Below are positions 1 through 8,429 of a stretch of DNA of 64,000 bases, in pieces; positions within the stretch are counted from its first letter, which is position 1, and every line of letters starts with the position of its first letter. Location: the NCBI RefSeq assembly GCF_003337415.1, contig NZ_QPJT01000018.1, positions 1 to 64,000 on the forward strand, written 5' to 3'. Position numbers and translations under genes: made by a program. The stretch is from Anaerobacterium chartisolvens (GTDB taxonomy: Bacteria > Bacillota > Clostridia > Acetivibrionales > DSM-27016). The notes under the pieces were generated by a model that was not told the origin of the DNA, ran no database searches, and saw only the letters and a program-made list of their open reading frames with translations.

Positions 1-81
1 ACCCGTGCTTTGGCAGTCCTGCATCAGCAGGCTTACAAGTTCCATTTCCTTTTCTGTGAGAATGTTTTTTGACTGTCTCAT
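1..81 (-). CDS. Partial CDS, N-terminus of unidentified protein
   Basis: Reading leftwards, an open frame starts at the ATG at 81..79 and runs off the window edge, giving 27 residues that begin MRQSKNILTEKEMELVSLLM. A CGGAGG ribosome site at 95..90 lies 8 nt upstream of this ATG. An earlier in-frame ATG at 87 sits only 2 nt from the ribosome site and is less likely. The fragment is charged and helix-like. It loosely resembles the start of small clostridial spore-coat type proteins, but that is only an impression and no function can be assigned from this stub. It lies downstream of, and on the same strand as, the SLH protein gene. Confidence 0.5.
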   Translation of the reverse strand, partial: MRQSKNILTEKEMELVSLLMQDCQSTG

Positions 82-118
82 TTTCATAACCTCCGTTTGT
101 TTTATATGGAGATTATTG

Positions 119-1177
119 TCATTTACACGGATTGATATTCAGCCTCTGAGGCTGTCTTATACCAAGCTCATAGCCCTCCATATTAATTTCAAAGTCGTGT
201 GATTGCCCTGTAATATAAGCTGCCATATATTTTATGCTGTTCTTAATTACTGAGTAATCTGCTCCTTCAAGTACGCTGCTGAATTCCAGTGTATCCCCGT
301 CCTCAATTACAGTGGTTGTGAGTGCTGCAATAAAGCTCTTATCTGCGGACCACCTGTAAATTATGTTTCTGTCCGAATCCATAAGAGTAAAATCATATTT
401 TTGCCCCGAGCTGTGATTTATAGTAACAGGCTTGCCTGAATGATTGGCAATTGACAGCTTCATTGTAAGCCCCGAATCGGATACTTCAACTGAGGGAACT
501 ACATCTACGTCCTCTTTAAAGCTTGCGGCGGTATTTGCCAGTCTCTGCACTACAATTGCACCCTCAGCACGTGTGGCGGGAGAGTCCGGGTAGAACATAT
601 TCCTGCCCCGTCCGTAGATCAGCTTTAGAAGCATTGCCTCTGTTATATCATTTTTATATTCCGGGGATATTTTGCTGTCGTCGTCAAAGGGCTCCGGCAT
701 CATCAGGATTATAGCATAATTCCCTCCGGTCATATCCTTAAGCGCGTTAATAATATAATGCACCATTTCGTCTCTCGGAAGCACCTCATTGGGGCCGAAG
801 CTGTTCTTGCGGTCTATAATGCCTGCCGCGGCAAGATCATACAGTTGGGATGAGCCAATGTCTTCATTGCTTACATCATCGAAAAACTCCTTTATATCCG
901 GCTCCTTCAAATATTTAATTTTAATATCCAGAGCAGTATGGAGAATTATAGCAAATTCAAGCCTTGTTATTGCCTTACCTGGTAGAAAGCTTCCTTCTCC
1001 GTCTGCAAAAATATCGGGGTCTGCATAAGTTTCAATTGCCGATTGAGCCCAGTGCCCTGATATATCGGTGAATGCGGAAGCATTTTTGCCAATAATCAAA
1101 TCACTGGCTGCGAATACAGATAAATTGCTTAAAATAACAGTTAGTGCGATAATGAATATTGTGATCCTTTTTTTCAT
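119..1177 (-). CDS. Secreted SLH-domain protein with C-terminal BsuPI-like domain
   Basis: 352-residue exported protein. A signal peptide (MKKR, hydrophobic stretch, then VFAAS) is followed by SLH-type repeats over roughly residues 35-215, seen in segments such as FTDISGHWAQSAIETYA and YPDSPATRAEGAIVVQRLAN. SLH repeats bind secondary cell-wall polymer, so the protein is probably held on the cell surface. The last ~110 residues (SGKPVTINHSSGQKYDFTLM onward, with YRWSADKSF) resemble the BsuPI/IPI proteinase-inhibitor fold, which also occurs as an adhesive beta-sandwich in surface proteins. The start is the second Met (1177): GGAGG at 1189..1185 is 7 nt from it, but only 1 nt from the ATG at 1183. 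The combination of SLH and BsuPI is inferred from motifs, and the ligand or protease target is unknown. Confidence 0.75.
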   Translation of the reverse strand: MKKRITIFIIALTVILSNLSVFAASDLIIGKNASAFTDISGHWAQSAIETYADPDIFADGEGSFLPGKAITRLEFAIILHTALDIKIKYLKEPDIKEFFDDVSNEDIGSSQLYDLAAAGIIDRKNSFGPNEVLPRDEMVHYIINALKDMTGGNYAIILMMPEPFDDDSKISPEYKNDITEAMLLKLIYGRGRNMFYPDSPATRAEGAIVVQRLANTAASFKEDVDVVPSVEVSDSGLTMKLSIANHSGKPVTINHSSGQKYDFTLMDSDRNIIYRWSADKSFIAALTTTVIEDGDTLEFSSVLEGADYSVIKNSIKYMAAYITGQSHDFEINMEGYELGIRQPQRLNINPCK

Positions 1178-1299
1178 AATCATACCTCCAAAAACCCTAA
1201 TAAAAATAATTCCCGTAAGCCGGCTTTACTGGCGGGTGTATATTTCAAACATGCCTGATACATTTTATTAGACTTATAAATTATAAATAAGTTCCGACT

Positions 1300-2703
1300 C
1301 TAGTCGATTAGGTGATGCTTATACCATTTTTTGCCTCGAATGCGCAAAAAGAAAACAATCCCTCTTATTCCCCACTCGCAATTCATAGCAAGCCAGAAGC
1401 CGAGAATTCCAAAATTTAATACAATGCCCAGCAGGTAGCCTAAGACAATGCGAAACAGCCACATGGACAGCAATGACACAATGGAAGTGAATTTTGAATC
1501 TCCCGCGGCTCTGAGTGCAGAGGGATAAGTAAAACTGATGGCCCATAACGGAATCTGAGCGATTAATGTAATCAGCATGATTTTAAAAATATCCGGCACT
1601 ATTTCAGAGGGAGGATGAAACAGAGATACGAGAACATTGAAAGTTGACATAATAAGAATGCCTGTAATTAAAAAAGAAAAGGAAGACAGCCACGTAAAGG
1701 AGCGTATAAATTTCTTTGAATCCTTAATGTTGCGTTGACCCATGCATTGCCCCACAACTGTAACAAGAGTAAGTGAAAGAGCGGTAGCCGGAATTTGAGA
1801 TATGCCTGTAATTGAGACACAAATTGCATTGGTTGCTATGGAATAGGTTCCCAGGCTGACGATAAAAATCTGCGTTAAAATTTTCCCTCCGTTGAAAAAC
1901 ATCTGCTCGGCTGCAAACGGAATACCTATAAAAAATATCCTTTTAAGCATTGACGGATCAAAGTGAAGCGTATCCTTTATTTTAAAATACAGTGGGGTAT
2001 TCATTTTTATTATAAGCACAAGTGCAAAGGCTCCACCCAGATATCTTGATATATTCATGGATATTACCATTCCTGCAATACCCATATGCAAAACATTTAT
2101 CAGTATAATATTTAAAACGACATATGAAACATTCATAATTAATGAAAGAGCTAATGAAAGCTTAGTTTCGCCTACACCCCTTAAAGCCCCGCACACAGCT
2201 TCTCTGAGGGCAAAACCACAGTAAGAGGTGCAGCTTCCTATTAAATAAATCCGGGCATTACTAAGAACGTCAGCCTCTGCTCCCTGAAACAGAATATAAA
2301 GAAGGGGCCGGTGAAAAGCTATAACAATTAAGGATATGCCAAGAGCGAGAAGAAAAACCGAGGATACGGAGCTGGCAGCAGCCTTTGACACCATGGTACC
2401 GTTGCCGGTTCCTTTATACTGAGCTACAACTATTGTACCACCAACCGATACGGCTATGAATACATTCATAAGGAAAATATTCAATGAGTCGACTATATTG
2501 ACGGCGCTGATTGCCGCTACGCCCGAGGAGCTTATCATTGCAACATTCACCATATTAAGACAGATTACAAAGGCTTGATCTAAAAGTATAGGCAAAAAAA
2601 TTACAATGATTTGGCGATAATCAATGGATTCTCCGGAAAAGTTTTTGTCTAAAAATACGTGTGCATCGCGTATTAGTTTTGATGATAAATTTGTTTTCCC
2701 CAC
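1300..2703 (-). CDS. MATE family efflux transporter
   Basis: Polytopic membrane protein of 467 residues with about 12 hydrophobic helices, typical of the MATE (multidrug and toxic compound extrusion) family of Na+ or H+ coupled exporters. The two half-repeats are visible: an N-terminal half with FLPILLDQAFVICLNMVNVA and a second half beginning near IGIPFAAEQMFFNGGKILTQ, a typical MATE helix-7 signature. The start chosen is GTG at 2703, with AAGGA about 9 nt upstream; the ATG at 2727 lacks a ribosome site. The gene is monocistronic between the SLH gene and the CBO0543-like gene. The substrate cannot be predicted. Confidence 0.85.
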   Translation of the reverse strand: MGKTNLSSKLIRDAHVFLDKNFSGESIDYRQIIVIFLPILLDQAFVICLNMVNVAMISSSGVAAISAVNIVDSLNIFLMNVFIAVSVGGTIVVAQYKGTGNGTMVSKAAASSVSSVFLLALGISLIVIAFHRPLLYILFQGAEADVLSNARIYLIGSCTSYCGFALREAVCGALRGVGETKLSLALSLIMNVSYVVLNIILINVLHMGIAGMVISMNISRYLGGAFALVLIIKMNTPLYFKIKDTLHFDPSMLKRIFFIGIPFAAEQMFFNGGKILTQIFIVSLGTYSIATNAICVSITGISQIPATALSLTLVTVVGQCMGQRNIKDSKKFIRSFTWLSSFSFLITGILIMSTFNVLVSLFHPPSEIVPDIFKIMLITLIAQIPLWAISFTYPSALRAAGDSKFTSIVSLLSMWLFRIVLGYLLGIVLNFGILGFWLAMNCEWGIRGIVFFLRIRGKKWYKHHLID

Positions 2704-2880
2704 ATGATCGCATCCTTTTCTATACAAGGACTATTTTAGCATAAATAAAAAAACAATAACAGCCCTATCTGACTTGAAATAAGAGGTTTCAAGTGCCTGC
2801 TCTCATAGTTCGGGGTATTATCTTTTGTTTTCTAAGTATTTTACACGCCAAATGCTTAGACAACGGGGGAAAATAGCCAC

Positions 2881-2906
2881 AGCATACCCTGACGTCAGGG
2901 TATGCT
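2881..2906. repeat. 26-bp perfect palindrome
   Basis: A perfect 13+13 palindrome centred on TGACGTCA lies between the start of the MATE gene and the 3' end of the CBO0543-like gene, both on the minus strand. There is no clear U-run on either side, so it is not a standard terminator. It could be a weak terminator for the CBO0543-like gene or a dyad operator for the MATE gene, whose start is about 180 bp away. Confidence 0.5.
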
Positions 2907-2970
2907 GCAAAATAAAAAAGGACAAATCCATGTACTTAAATAATAATTAGAAAATCCATGCGACAATGCG

Positions 2971-3420
2971 TCAGCACCTTTTCGACTGCCACAAATAATA
3001 TCCCGACCATATAAACCAGCTTAGAAACCACAATATATAAGAATGATACCATGCATACCCGTTATGATAGGTAAGCACCCCGGTATATTTTTCTATTATA
3101 AACTCAATAAGTGTCAAACCTGTTGTCCATACGAAGGCCCACATGAATTTACCTTTTAAGGTTTTGGGCATGTGCTTCAGCCATATTATAACCGCAACGG
3201 GAACCACAATCATATTTGCTGTAACCGAAATGTCCCGGACACCTGGAAACAGCTTATATTGATAGCTCCATAGATTAAAATGCTCTGCGATATAGCACCA
3301 CACATTAGCATAAAGGCTTGCAAACATAGCGGCGGGGATGTATTTTGTTATACCCTTCCGGTCAAAAAATAATGCAATTAAGGACGCTGCTATTATTACA
3401 TACTGTATCAATATCTCCAT
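2971..3420 (-). CDS. CBO0543-like integral membrane protein
   Basis: 149-residue protein with about five hydrophobic helices and many aromatic residues. The sequence pattern (RKGITKYIPAAMFASLYANV early, then VVPVAVIIWLKHMPKT, then a Trp-rich C-terminal helix) resembles the small CBO0543-type membrane family common in clostridia and bacilli. The function of that family is unknown. The ribosome site is weak (AAGG about 14 nt before the ATG). The upstream region carries a duplicated motif and an inverted repeat (see 3441-3505), suggesting its own regulated promoter. Confidence 0.65.
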   Translation of the reverse strand: MEILIQYVIIAASLIALFFDRKGITKYIPAAMFASLYANVWCYIAEHFNLWSYQYKLFPGVRDISVTANMIVVPVAVIIWLKHMPKTLKGKFMWAFVWTTGLTLIEFIIEKYTGVLTYHNGYAWYHSYILWFLSWFIWSGYYLWQSKRC

Positions 3421-3440
3421 ATTTATAAAGCTTACCTTTC

Positions 3441-3505
3441 ATTGAATATTGCATTTTTAGCAGTGTACCCCAATATTTTTAGCAGTACTAAAATTAATAT
3501 TCAAT
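3441..3505. promoter_or_regulatory. Inverted repeat enclosing two direct repeats upstream of the CBO0543-like gene
   Basis: ATTGAATATT (3441-3450) and AATATTCAAT (3496-3505) form a perfect 10-bp inverted repeat. Between them, on the minus strand, ACTGCTAAAAAT occurs twice about 23 bp apart. The whole lies immediately upstream of the minus-strand start at 3420, where an operator would be expected. No transcription-factor family is recognised. Confidence 0.4.
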
Positions 3506-3521
3506 AAAATTATGAAGGCGC

Positions 3522-4625
3522 CTACTTTATTTCCAGCAGGGCCATTGTAATGTCGTCAGGTATTTGGAGGGTATTCCCGATATCTGCAAACTCACACGCG
3601 CTTTCCACTATCCTGTTAAGAGAATCGCTAATTCCCGTATTGTCTCCTAACAGAATGTCAAGAAGTCTTTTCTCTCCATATTGTTCGTTGCTTGAATTTC
3701 TCAGCTCGACAATACCATCGGTATAAAAAAATATTCTGTCTCCCGGTATGAGATTTATGGTATTATCGCAATACCCCGGATTTTTAAGCCAATTGCTTAT
3801 AGGGATGCCTGAAGATCTTAAGATTTCAAACCTGCCGGTATTAAACAGCACGGGACAAACATTATGCCCGGCATTTGAAAAAATTAATTTTTGCTGCTTT
3901 AAGTCAATGACGGCATAGAATACCGTAATATATAAATCATGGTCAAACCGGCTGTTGTTAAATTCCATATATAACTGCTCAAGCGCCTGGGCCGGAGAGA
4001 GCAGCTTTTTATTTATCGCGGATCTTAAGAATACGGTAAGCATAGATGCGGGCACTCCGTGGCCCGATACGTCGGCAATATATATTCCTATTCTGTCCTC
4101 GTCTATGCTGAAGATATCCAGAAAGTCCCCGCCCAGATCCTCACACGGCTTATATATAAATGAAAAATCGATTTTGTTTTCAGGCAGACCCTTAGGAAGA
4201 AGGCTGCACTGGAGCCTTTTAGCCATGCTAAGATTAGACTGCAGCTTGTGATTTTGCTCTATTATTTCGCGCTGAAGCTGCTTCATTTGGGTTATATCTC
4301 TTAGCACCTCTACAACATAAACAATTTGTCCCTTCCGGTTTTTAACGGGAGAGGACATAACAGAAAAGGTTTTGCCATTGATGATTTCTTCTTTCTCATG
4401 AGGATTCCCTTCAAAGACAGTCTGGCGCGATATGCAGTTATTGCAAGGCTCGGTGCGGCCCAACGCGGCATAGCATTTTTTGCCTTTTATTGAGGGAGGA
4501 AAAGCCTTTGCCATGGAGTTATTTATATATACTATATTGTCTTGCCTGTCTATAACTCTTACCCAATCAAACATTCCGTTGATTATATCCTCTATAAATG
4601 AGCTGTTTTCATTGTTCTCTTCCAT
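3522..4625 (-). CDS. PAS sensor / PP2C-type serine phosphatase (RsbU/SpoIIE superfamily)
   Basis: 367-residue cytoplasmic protein. Residues ~10-112 are a PAS domain (WVRVIDRQDNIVYINNSMAK ... VYVVEVLRDITQMKQ), a short coiled linker covers ~113-145, and residues ~150-367 are a SpoIIE/RsbU-type PP2C phosphatase. Metal-binding motifs are present: GGDFLD, ADVSGHGVPASM, FFYTDGIVE and the terminal PDDITMALLEI. Such proteins dephosphorylate anti-sigma-factor antagonists in partner-switching pathways. The PAS domain holds Cys51, Cys61 and Cys64 in a CY...PCNNC pattern, which suggests redox, haem or metal sensing. The start is ATG 4625 with AAGGA 7 nt upstream; an earlier ATG at 4652 has no such site. 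No anti-sigma or antagonist gene is adjacent, so the target is unknown. Confidence 0.85.
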   Translation of the reverse strand: MEENNENSSFIEDIINGMFDWVRVIDRQDNIVYINNSMAKAFPPSIKGKKCYAALGRTEPCNNCISRQTVFEGNPHEKEEIINGKTFSVMSSPVKNRKGQIVYVVEVLRDITQMKQLQREIIEQNHKLQSNLSMAKRLQCSLLPKGLPENKIDFSFIYKPCEDLGGDFLDIFSIDEDRIGIYIADVSGHGVPASMLTVFLRSAINKKLLSPAQALEQLYMEFNNSRFDHDLYITVFYAVIDLKQQKLIFSNAGHNVCPVLFNTGRFEILRSSGIPISNWLKNPGYCDNTINLIPGDRIFFYTDGIVELRNSSNEQYGEKRLLDILLGDNTGISDSLNRIVESACEFADIGNTLQIPDDITMALLEIK

Positions 4626-4805
4626 GTCAGCATCCTTTTCCCTATATATCATAGAAAGCTATCTTTCACTTTATATATCAATAATATCAAAATAAAAAAT
4701 TTATATCAATATTAAGTATAATGCAATCTTATGCGGCAAAGGTAATAAATTTATCTTTTCAAGGGAATAATAAGCTCTAAGAAAAAGGGAACAAGGAGAG
4801 CCATT

Positions 4806-5411
4806 ATGTTTCTGAAAACAGTTGAAGCACAGAATTATATAAATGTCGACAGCAACGCGGCATTTAAAAATTTTACAGATGTATTGCATTCCCTTATCCA
4901 TGAGAATATAAAAAAGGATTATAGCTCCATAGTGTTTGTATGCATAGGTACCGACAGATCCACGGGCGACAGTCTGGGGCCGCTTATAGGATATAAAATA
5001 AGCAGCCTGTGCCATGAAAATGTATATATATGCGGTACTCTTGAAAATCCTGTTCATGCAAAAAACATAGATCAGGTTATGAGCGGAATAGAGCAAAAGC
5101 ATGAAAGGCCTTTTATAGTAGCCATTGACGCGTGTCTGGGAAGAATGGATCATGTGGGATATGTAACCGTAGGACAAGGGCCTATTAAGCCGGGATCGGG
5201 TGTTAATAAGGATCTTGCTCCCGTAGGACATATTCATATAACAGGAATTGTGAATTTTGGAGGCTTCATGGACTTTTTAGTGCTGCAGAACACCCGGCTC
5301 AGCATAGTAATGAAGATGGCCGATTTAATTTCAACAGGAATAAGATATGTACTCTGGAAAATGAAAAACGACCCGTCTGTTACATCCATATTATGCCGGG
5401 CAGATGCGTAA
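4806..5411 (+). CDS. yyaC: Spore protease-like YyaC (DUF1256) family protein
   Basis: 201 residues. The core [20 protein letters not shown], followed by [22 protein letters not shown], and [20 protein letters not shown], is the signature of the YyaC family. This family is sporulation-associated and related in fold to the GPR spore protease and HybD-type endopeptidases. Bacillus YyaC is expressed in sporulating cells, but its substrate is not established. AAGGAG sits about 8 nt before the ATG. The gene is divergent from the phosphatase gene at 3522-4625, with 180 bp between them. Confidence 0.85.
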   Translation: MFLKTVEAQNYINVDSNAAFKNFTDVLHSLIHENIKKDYSSIVFVCIGTDRSTGDSLGPLIGYKISSLCHENVYICGTLENPVHAKNIDQVMSGIEQKHERPFIVAIDACLGRMDHVGYVTVGQGPIKPGSGVNKDLAPVGHIHITGIVNFGGFMDFLVLQNTRLSIVMKMADLISTGIRYVLWKMKNDPSVTSILCRADA

Positions 5412-5515
5412 AACGGAAAGACAATAAAAAATTTCTCCTGAATTTATTATTAATCAGACTTTTTACTATTAAACGCTTATAATATTTATAGAAAATAAAT
5501 TTGGGAGGATTTCTT

Positions 5516-6046
5516 ATGAGAAGAAATAATATAGTTATAGGTGTTATCTTTATAATTCTGGGTGCTCTCTTTCTATTTAACAATACAGGATTTATTAAAA
5601 TTGAGTTTGGTTTATCTGATTTAGGGTTTTTGATTTCAAGGTTCTGGCCTGCAATGTTTTTAATGCTCCCGGGATTTGCATTTCATTCTATATACTTTTC
5701 AGGAAAGAACGCCGATGCAGGGATACTTGTTCCGGGAGGGATATTGTTCTTTACGGGAGTTACCTGCCAGATTTCCGTTCTGTTTAATGTTTGGAGTATA
5801 ATGTGGCCGGGATTTATACTGGCCGTTGCGATAGGACTTTTTGAGCTCTACCTGTTCGGAACAAGAAATAAGGGGCTTCTTATACCTGTGGGAATTCTTA
5901 CGCTGCTTTCGGTTATATTTTTTGATCTCCGTCTTTTCGGATGGCTTAAAGGGTTTAATATAAGAGACATAGCTATAGGAGCGGTTCTGGTAATACTGGG
6001 GCTGTCCATAATAATGAAGAACGGCAGAAAAAAAGATGAATTTTAA
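5516..6046 (+). CDS. LiaF/LiaI-type transmembrane-region protein
   Basis: 176-residue membrane protein with paired hydrophobic segments. Two copies of the short motif seen in LiaF/DUF5668 proteins are present: IVIGVIFIILGALFLFNNTG near the N-terminus and IAIGAVLVILGLSIIMKN at the C-terminus. FWPAMFLMLPG and MWPGFILAVAI match the internal repeats of the same family. Proteins of this kind accompany cell-envelope stress systems, but no LiaS/LiaR pair is present here. The start is ATG 5516, with GGGAGG 7 nt upstream. Function is unassigned beyond a membrane role. Confidence 0.65.
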   Translation: MRRNNIVIGVIFIILGALFLFNNTGFIKIEFGLSDLGFLISRFWPAMFLMLPGFAFHSIYFSGKNADAGILVPGGILFFTGVTCQISVLFNVWSIMWPGFILAVAIGLFELYLFGTRNKGLLIPVGILTLLSVIFFDLRLFGWLKGFNIRDIAIGAVLVILGLSIIMKNGRKKDEF

Positions 6047-6060
6047 TAGGGGAAAAAATC

Positions 6061-6090
6061 TTGGAATATTATATATAATTGTTATATACT
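6061..6090 (+). promoter_or_regulatory. Candidate sigma-A promoter of rubredoxin gene
   Basis: TTGGAA (6061-6066) and TATACT (6085-6090) with an 18-bp spacer, about 65 bp upstream of the rubredoxin ATG. Confidence 0.4.
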
Positions 6091-6157
6091 TATAGCAAGT
6101 GGGTAATATACTTGTTGAGCAAGCTCAAAAAATAGCGGGAAAAGGGGTTGAATTTTA

Positions 6158-6316
6158 ATGGACAAATATGTTTGTACGGCATGTGGATATGTTTATGATC
6201 CCGAGTTGGGAGATCCGGACAGCGGTATTAATCCCGGCACTTCTTTCGAGGATATACCGGAGGATTGGGTATGTCCTGTCTGCGGAGTTGGCAAGGAAAT
6301 GTTTGAAAAAGCTTAA
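6158..6316 (+). CDS. Rubredoxin
   Basis: 52-residue one-electron carrier. Two iron-binding pairs are present: [10 protein letters not shown] (Cys6 and Cys9) and CPVCG (Cys39 and Cys42). They coordinate a single Fe(Cys)4 centre. The connecting segment [15 protein letters not shown] is diagnostic of rubredoxins. AGGGG lies about 10 nt before the ATG. The protein is cytoplasmic and in anaerobes typically passes electrons to peroxide- or oxygen-scavenging enzymes; the partner is not in this window. The gene has its own candidate promoter upstream and a hairpin terminator immediately downstream, so it is probably transcribed alone. Confidence 0.97.
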   Translation: MDKYVCTACGYVYDPELGDPDSGINPGTSFEDIPEDWVCPVCGVGKEMFEKA

Positions 6317-6317
6317 A

Positions 6318-6362
6318 GGGGCCGGCTGTGTACTTTAAATCAAGGTATGCAGCCGCCTTTTG
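6318..6362 (+). terminator. Rho-independent terminator after rubredoxin
   Basis: A GC-rich stem (GGCCGGCTGTGTAC against GTATGCAGCCGCC, with G-U pairs and one bulge) with an 11-nt A/T loop, followed by TTTT. It begins right after the rubredoxin stop codon. It may also stop the convergent small gene at 6366-6524. Confidence 0.75.
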
Positions 6363-6365
6363 CCG

Positions 6366-6524
6366 CTATGCCTTTAAGGAGCTGTTTAAAATGGGCTCTA
6401 AGAGAACTATGTCGACCCACTTTATATTGTGCTGATCTATAAATATTAAGGCATCTTCCTCCCTGCAAAGAAGAACTGTCGCCTTCCTGCTGGAAAACAT
6501 TACTGCTGTTCCTATGCTTAACAT
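6366..6524 (-). CDS. Small hypothetical protein, 52 aa
   Basis: Short open frame convergent with the rubredoxin gene, beginning MLSIGTAVMFSSRKATVLLC and ending LLEPILNSSLKA. It is supported by a strong ribosome site, GGAGG followed by 7 nt before the ATG. The predicted product alternates hydrophobic and charged residues (LIFIDQHNIKWVDIVLLEP) in a beta-strand-like pattern, with no signal peptide or membrane helix. I do not recognise a family. The overlapping longer frame on the same strand (6340-6546) has no ribosome site and a less protein-like composition. Confidence 0.5.
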   Translation of the reverse strand: MLSIGTAVMFSSRKATVLLCREEDALIFIDQHNIKWVDIVLLEPILNSSLKA

Positions 6525-6703
6525 CAGGATACCTCCAAATTTTCAATAAACAAAAGGTTTTATGTAAAAAAGTTCATGATAAAGTCGAATTTTGTATCTA
6601 TAATATATATCGGAACTTTAAAATAAAATGTGATAGGTGTTTTAAATAAATGCTTGCTACATATAATTTATATTAAGCCTGCAAAATTTATTGTGTTATA
6701 ATA

Positions 6704-6733
6704 TTGACGTATATTTACAAGTTAATATATACT
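6704..6733 (+). promoter_or_regulatory. Candidate glnA promoter; leader with hairpin
   Basis: TTGACG (6704-6709) and TATACT (6728-6733) with an 18-bp spacer, about 130 bp upstream of glnA. The transcribed leader contains a CTTTAAG/CTTAAAG inverted repeat (6758-6764 and 6785-6791) followed by TTTTT near 6799. This could be part of an ANTAR-type termination/antitermination leader, since an ANTAR regulator gene follows glnA. The rest of the 6525-6865 interval is A/T-rich with nothing else recognised. Confidence 0.5.
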
Positions 6734-6865
6734 TTATGATGTATAGGACAAGGATGCCTTTAAGATAAGAATTATTAATGCTAACTTAAAGAGAGTGCTT
6801 TTTAATACAATTTGTGCAGACTGAAATGACAATAGATTGCAAATTTTAATAAAGGAGTGTTTAAT

Positions 6866-8200
6866 ATGCCAATATACTCAAAGGAAGATATTTTAAGGAT
6901 AGTAAAGGAGCAGGATGTAAAGTTTATCAGACTTCAGTTTACGGATATATTCGGAATTCTTAAAAATGTTGCTATTACCGTAGAGCAATTGGAAAAAGCT
7001 CTTGATAACAAATGCATGTTTGACGGGTCATCCATAGAAGGGTTTGTAAGAATTGAAGAATCCGATATGTATTTAAGGCCTGATACCAATACCTTTGCAA
7101 TATTTCCCTGGAGGCCTCAGACAGGAAAGGTTGCAAGGCTGATTTGCGATGTATACAACCCTGACGGCACACCCTTTTTAGGAGATCCCAGGCATACTTT
7201 AAAAAGGGCATTGCAGAGAGCTACTGAAATGGGTTATGACACGTTTAACGTAGGTCCGGAATGTGAGTTTTTCCTGTTCCTTACAGATAATGAGGGTAAC
7301 CCTACTACCGTTACTCATGATAACGGAGGCTACTTTGACCTAGGTCCCGTGGATCTCGGAGAAAATGCCAGAAGAGATATGTGCATGGCTCTTGAGGAGA
7401 TGGGCTTTGAAATAGAGGCATCTCATCATGAGGTAGCTCCGGGACAGCATGAAATTGATTTCAAATATGGGGATGCGCTGAGTACGGCGGATGCCATACT
7501 GACCTTTAAGCTGGTTGTAAAAACTATAGCTCAGAGGCATGGGCTGCATGCAACCTTTATGCCAAAGCCTATTTTCGGAATAAACGGTTCGGGGATGCAT
7601 ATAAATACCTCGCTGTTCAAAGACGGTAATAATATGTTTTATGATGAGAAAGACCCGCTTCAACTGAGCCAGGATGCTTATTGGTTTATAGGCGGGATAA
7701 TGAAGAATATGAGATCCATAGCGGCGATAACCAATCCTATAGTGAACTCATATAAAAGATTGGTGCCCGGCTATGAGGCACCTGTATATATAGCCTGGTC
7801 GGCAAGAAACAGGAGCCCTCTTATAAGAGTTCCGGCAGCCAGAGGAGCTTCGACAAGGCTTGAGCTGAGGTGTCCCGATCCTGCATGTAATCCTTACTTG
7901 GCGCTTTCTGCTATTTTAATGGCGGGCTTAGATGGAATACAGAACAAAATACAGCCCCCCGCTTCTACCGACAAAAACATATTCAATATGACTCCTGAGC
8001 AGAGGGAGGAAGAGGGCATAAATGCGCTTCCTAAAAATCTTGATGAAGCGATAGAAGAGCTTGAGAAGAGCAGCTTTGTAAAGGATGTGCTGGGAGCTCA
8101 TATTTTTGAGAAGTATATTGAGGCTAAGAGAGAAGAATGGGATGAGTATAAAGCCAAAGTTAGCAAGTGGGAAATTGAACAGTATCTTACCAAATACTGA
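6866..8200 (+). CDS. glnA: Glutamine synthetase type I
   Basis: 444-residue ATP-dependent glutamate-ammonia ligase. Family signatures are all present: [10 protein letters not shown], the substrate/metal segment [25 protein letters not shown], the ATP-binding motif [12 protein letters not shown], and [17 protein letters not shown] followed by RVPAARG. The length matches the short GSI-alpha (Bacillus/Clostridium) form that is not controlled by adenylylation. The start is ATG 6866 with AAAGGAG upstream; a GTG at 6857 overlaps the ribosome site. An ANTAR response regulator gene lies downstream, an arrangement known in clostridia where the regulator controls glnA by antitermination. An intrinsic terminator follows at 8271-8303. 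Confidence 0.97.
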   Translation: MPIYSKEDILRIVKEQDVKFIRLQFTDIFGILKNVAITVEQLEKALDNKCMFDGSSIEGFVRIEESDMYLRPDTNTFAIFPWRPQTGKVARLICDVYNPDGTPFLGDPRHTLKRALQRATEMGYDTFNVGPECEFFLFLTDNEGNPTTVTHDNGGYFDLGPVDLGENARRDMCMALEEMGFEIEASHHEVAPGQHEIDFKYGDALSTADAILTFKLVVKTIAQRHGLHATFMPKPIFGINGSGMHINTSLFKDGNNMFYDEKDPLQLSQDAYWFIGGIMKNMRSIAAITNPIVNSYKRLVPGYEAPVYIAWSARNRSPLIRVPAARGASTRLELRCPDPACNPYLALSAILMAGLDGIQNKIQPPASTDKNIFNMTPEQREEEGINALPKNLDEAIEELEKSSFVKDVLGAHIFEKYIEAKREEWDEYKAKVSKWEIEQYLTKY

Positions 8201-8270
8201 TATAGGGGTATTGTGTTTAAAAAACTTTTAAGCCATCAAAAATTGACTTTTGGAAAGAGTGCAGCAATGA

Positions 8271-8303
8271 GGCGGCCGGACCCTGTGGTTCGGCTGTCTT
8301 TTT
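8271..8303 (+). terminator. Strong terminator between glnA and the ANTAR gene
   Basis: A 12-bp stem (GGCGGCCGGACC with GGTTCGGCTGTC, three G-U pairs), a CTGT loop and then TTTTT. It ends glnA, or may act as a regulated attenuator ahead of the ANTAR gene. A second 7-bp perfect hairpin (TGCCCTG 8323-8329 with CAGGGCA 8353-8359) follows it. Confidence 0.75.
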
Positions 8304-8429
8304 GGGTATATGTAGCTTTAAGTGCCCTGATTACTGTATGCAAATTCTGTTGCAGGGCATCGGTTAGCCTGCATTGAGGGGAAAGAAATATGACAGGTAT
8401 TATAAATATAATGGCATTGGGGTGTTGAC

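Noticed and set aside
2881-2906. Palindrome as a strong intrinsic terminator
   Set aside because: A perfect dyad but without a U-run on either strand, so kept only as a palindrome of uncertain role.
4701-5237. 178-codon minus-strand frame opposite yyaC
   Set aside because: Shadow of the yyaC gene; no ribosome site and no recognisable domain.
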